Positions 4,264 through 5,496 of a DNA stretch of 5,496 bases are shown here, in pieces. The notes below the pieces were generated by a model that was not told where the DNA came from, did no database searches, and saw only the letters and a list, made by a program, of their open reading frames with translations. The position numbers were made by a program, and so were the translations under genes. Where the stretch lies: contig CALVPU010000137.1 of the NCBI GenBank assembly GCA_944353735.1, positions 1-5,496 on the forward strand. The letters run 5' to 3'. The first letter of the stretch is position 1. Every line of letters starts with the position of its first letter. Source of the stretch: an uncultured Eubacteriales bacterium. Lineage in GTDB: Bacteria; Bacillota; Clostridia; Christensenellales; Aristaeellaceae.

Positions 4264-5496
4264 TCAGCGAACCTGACCGTCGCCGCGAACGACATACTTG
4301 TACGTCGTCAGTTCCTCCAACCCCATCGGGCCGCGGGCGTGGAGCTTCTGCGTGGAGATGCCCATCTCGCAGCCGAGCCCGAACTCGCCGCCGTCGGTAA
4401 AGCGCGTGGAAGCGTTGACATAGACCGCGGCGCTGTCCACCGCCTGCACGAAGCGGCGCTGAACGGCCTCATCGCGGGCGACGATGGCGTCGCTGTGTCC
4501 GGTTCCGTGCTGGGCGATGTGTGCAACCGCCGCCTCGACGCCGTCCACGACCTTCACCGCGAGGTTGTAGTCGAGGAACTCCGTGTCAAAGTCGTCCGCG
4601 CCCGCCGGCGTGCCGGCGATGATCTCTGCCGCGGCGGGATCGAGCCGCAGTTCCACCGGCGCCTGTCCGCGCGCGGCGCGCTCGTCCACGAGGCGGCGCC
4701 TGAGCGCCGGCAGGAACGCCGCCGCCACGGCGCGGTCCACGAGGCAGACCTCCTCGGCGTTGCAGACGGACGGGCGGCTCGTCTTGGCGTTTTCGATGAT
4801 ATTCAGCGCCATGACGGGGTCAGCGGAGCCGTCCACGTACACGTGGCAGATGCCGGTGCCGGTCTGGATGCAGGGCACCTTCGCCTGCTCGACGCAGGCG
4901 CGAATCAGTCCCGCGCCGCCGCGCGGGATCAGCAGGTCGACCAGCCCGACGGCGGTCATCAGCTCGGCGGCGCTGGCGCGGCTGGTGTCCTCGACCAGAC
5001 CGACCAGGTCGGCGGGCAGCCCGGCGTCCTCCAGCCCCGCGCGCAGCGCGCGGACGATGGCGCGCGCCGAGCGGAACGCCTCCTTGCCGCCGCGCAGCAC
5101 GCAGGCGTTGCCGCTCTTGACGGACAGCGCCGCGGCGTCGCCGGTGACGTTGGGACGGCTCTCGTAGATGATGGCGATCACGCCCAGCGGCACGCCGACC
5201 TTCTCGATGACCAGACCGTTGGGGCGCTCGACGCGCCGGATCACGCGGCCCACGGGATCGCCGAGCGTGGCGACCTGCCGGATGCCGTCCGCCATGCCGC
5301 GCACGCGCTCAGGCGTGAGGCGCAGCCGGTCGATCATCACCTCGGAGATGCTGCCGCGCGCCGCCTCGACGCCCTCGCGGTCGGCGGCGAGGATGTCCGC
5401 CCCGCCGTCGAGCAGCCGCCGCGCCATGGCGTCGAGCGCCGCGTCCTTCCGGGCGGCGTCCGCCGCCGCCAGCCGCGACCATGCCCGGCGCGCGGC
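4264..5496 (-). CDS. proA: Glutamate-5-semialdehyde dehydrogenase (gamma-glutamyl phosphate reductase), N-terminus cut by the window edge
   Basis: The visible part is 410 codons. It includes 23 upstream of the first in-frame ATG (5427); these continue the frame and resemble the ProA N-terminal helix (ARRAWSRLAAAD), so the true start lies beyond 5496. ProA is usually near 415-420 residues, so only a few are missing. The enzyme reduces gamma-glutamyl phosphate with NADPH to glutamate semialdehyde, the second step of proline synthesis in the cytosol. Visible motifs, numbered within the fragment, include GVPLGVIAIIYESRPNV (about 101-117), VLRGGKEA (about 133-140) and RPSVCNAEEVCLV (about 241-253) with the predicted catalytic Cys245. 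Near the C-terminus are GHSDAI, RFTDGGEFGLGCEMGISTQ and HARGPMGLEELTTYKYV. The stop is TGA at 4266-4264. Its usual partner proB, glutamate 5-kinase, would be expected upstream, outside this window. Confidence 0.97.
   Translation of the reverse strand, partial: AARRAWSRLAAADAARKDAALDAMARRLLDGGADILAADREGVEAARGSISEVMIDRLRLTPERVRGMADGIRQVATLGDPVGRVIRRVERPNGLVIEKVGVPLGVIAIIYESRPNVTGDAAALSVKSGNACVLRGGKEAFRSARAIVRALRAGLEDAGLPADLVGLVEDTSRASAAELMTAVGLVDLLIPRGGAGLIRACVEQAKVPCIQTGTGICHVYVDGSADPVMALNIIENAKTSRPSVCNAEEVCLVDRAVAAAFLPALRRRLVDERAARGQAPVELRLDPAAAEIIAGTPAGADDFDTEFLDYNLAVKVVDGVEAAVAHIAQHGTGHSDAIVARDEAVQRRFVQAVDSAAVYVNASTRFTDGGEFGLGCEMGISTQKLHARGPMGLEELTTYKYVVRGDGQVR

Noticed and set aside
1581..4295. 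A 904-codon open frame on the minus strand, running antisense through the glycosidase operon and the repeat region.
   Set aside because: It overlaps two well-supported plus-strand genes and the 3' end of proA. It is extremely rich in Arg, Ala, His and Pro, has no domain I recognise, and its internal repeats simply mirror the 132-bp DNA period. Its length is explained by the rarity of stop codons in GC-rich DNA.
5427..5427. ATG at 5427 as the start of proA.
   Set aside because: The 23 codons upstream to the window edge are open and encode sequence like the ProA N-terminal helix, so the gene is truncated by the window rather than starting here.

Overview
The window reads as a chromosomal segment of a GC-rich, clostridial-type Bacillota. 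This is inferred from consensus sigma-A promoters, strong AGGAGG-type ribosome binding sites, an HPr-like protein that keeps only the regulatory serine, and a phosphodiester glycosidase paired with a small membrane protein. No taxonomic marker is complete enough to name a genus. Most of the DNA is very GC-rich; the intergenic stretch at about 150-350 is AT-rich by contrast.

Layout. At the left edge, on the minus strand, are tRNA-Gln(CTG) and the 5' part of tRNA-Glu(CTC), transcribed from a near-perfect promoter at 160-188. Diverging from them is a 76-residue HPr-like protein (366-596, +) with its own promoter, followed by two hairpins at 627-670 and 744-773. Converging on it is a YjjG-type HAD nucleotidase (822-1508, -) with an extended -10 promoter. 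A divergent intergenic region with two adjacent palindromes (1580-1625) leads to a two-gene plus-strand operon: a membrane-anchored phosphodiester glycosidase (1689-2750) and a 161-residue multi-pass membrane protein (2790-3275). About 990 bases without a credible gene follow (3276-4263). This stretch is filled with a 65-68 bp tandem repeat array, a 60 bp-spaced duplication and many hairpins. The right end is proA on the minus strand (4264 to beyond the window), encoding the second enzyme of proline biosynthesis.

How the genes work together. Apart from the tRNA pair and the glycosidase/membrane-protein operon, the genes look like independent housekeeping units: translation, HPr-like regulation, nucleotide clean-up, cell-surface glycan processing and proline synthesis. 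I see no defence system, integrase, transposase or CRISPR array. The least explained element is the repeat- and hairpin-rich non-coding block between the glycosidase operon and proA. Its repeat array appears to begin inside the last codons of the membrane-protein gene. Very long open frames cross this block on the minus strand, but they are best explained as GC-rich antisense artefacts.
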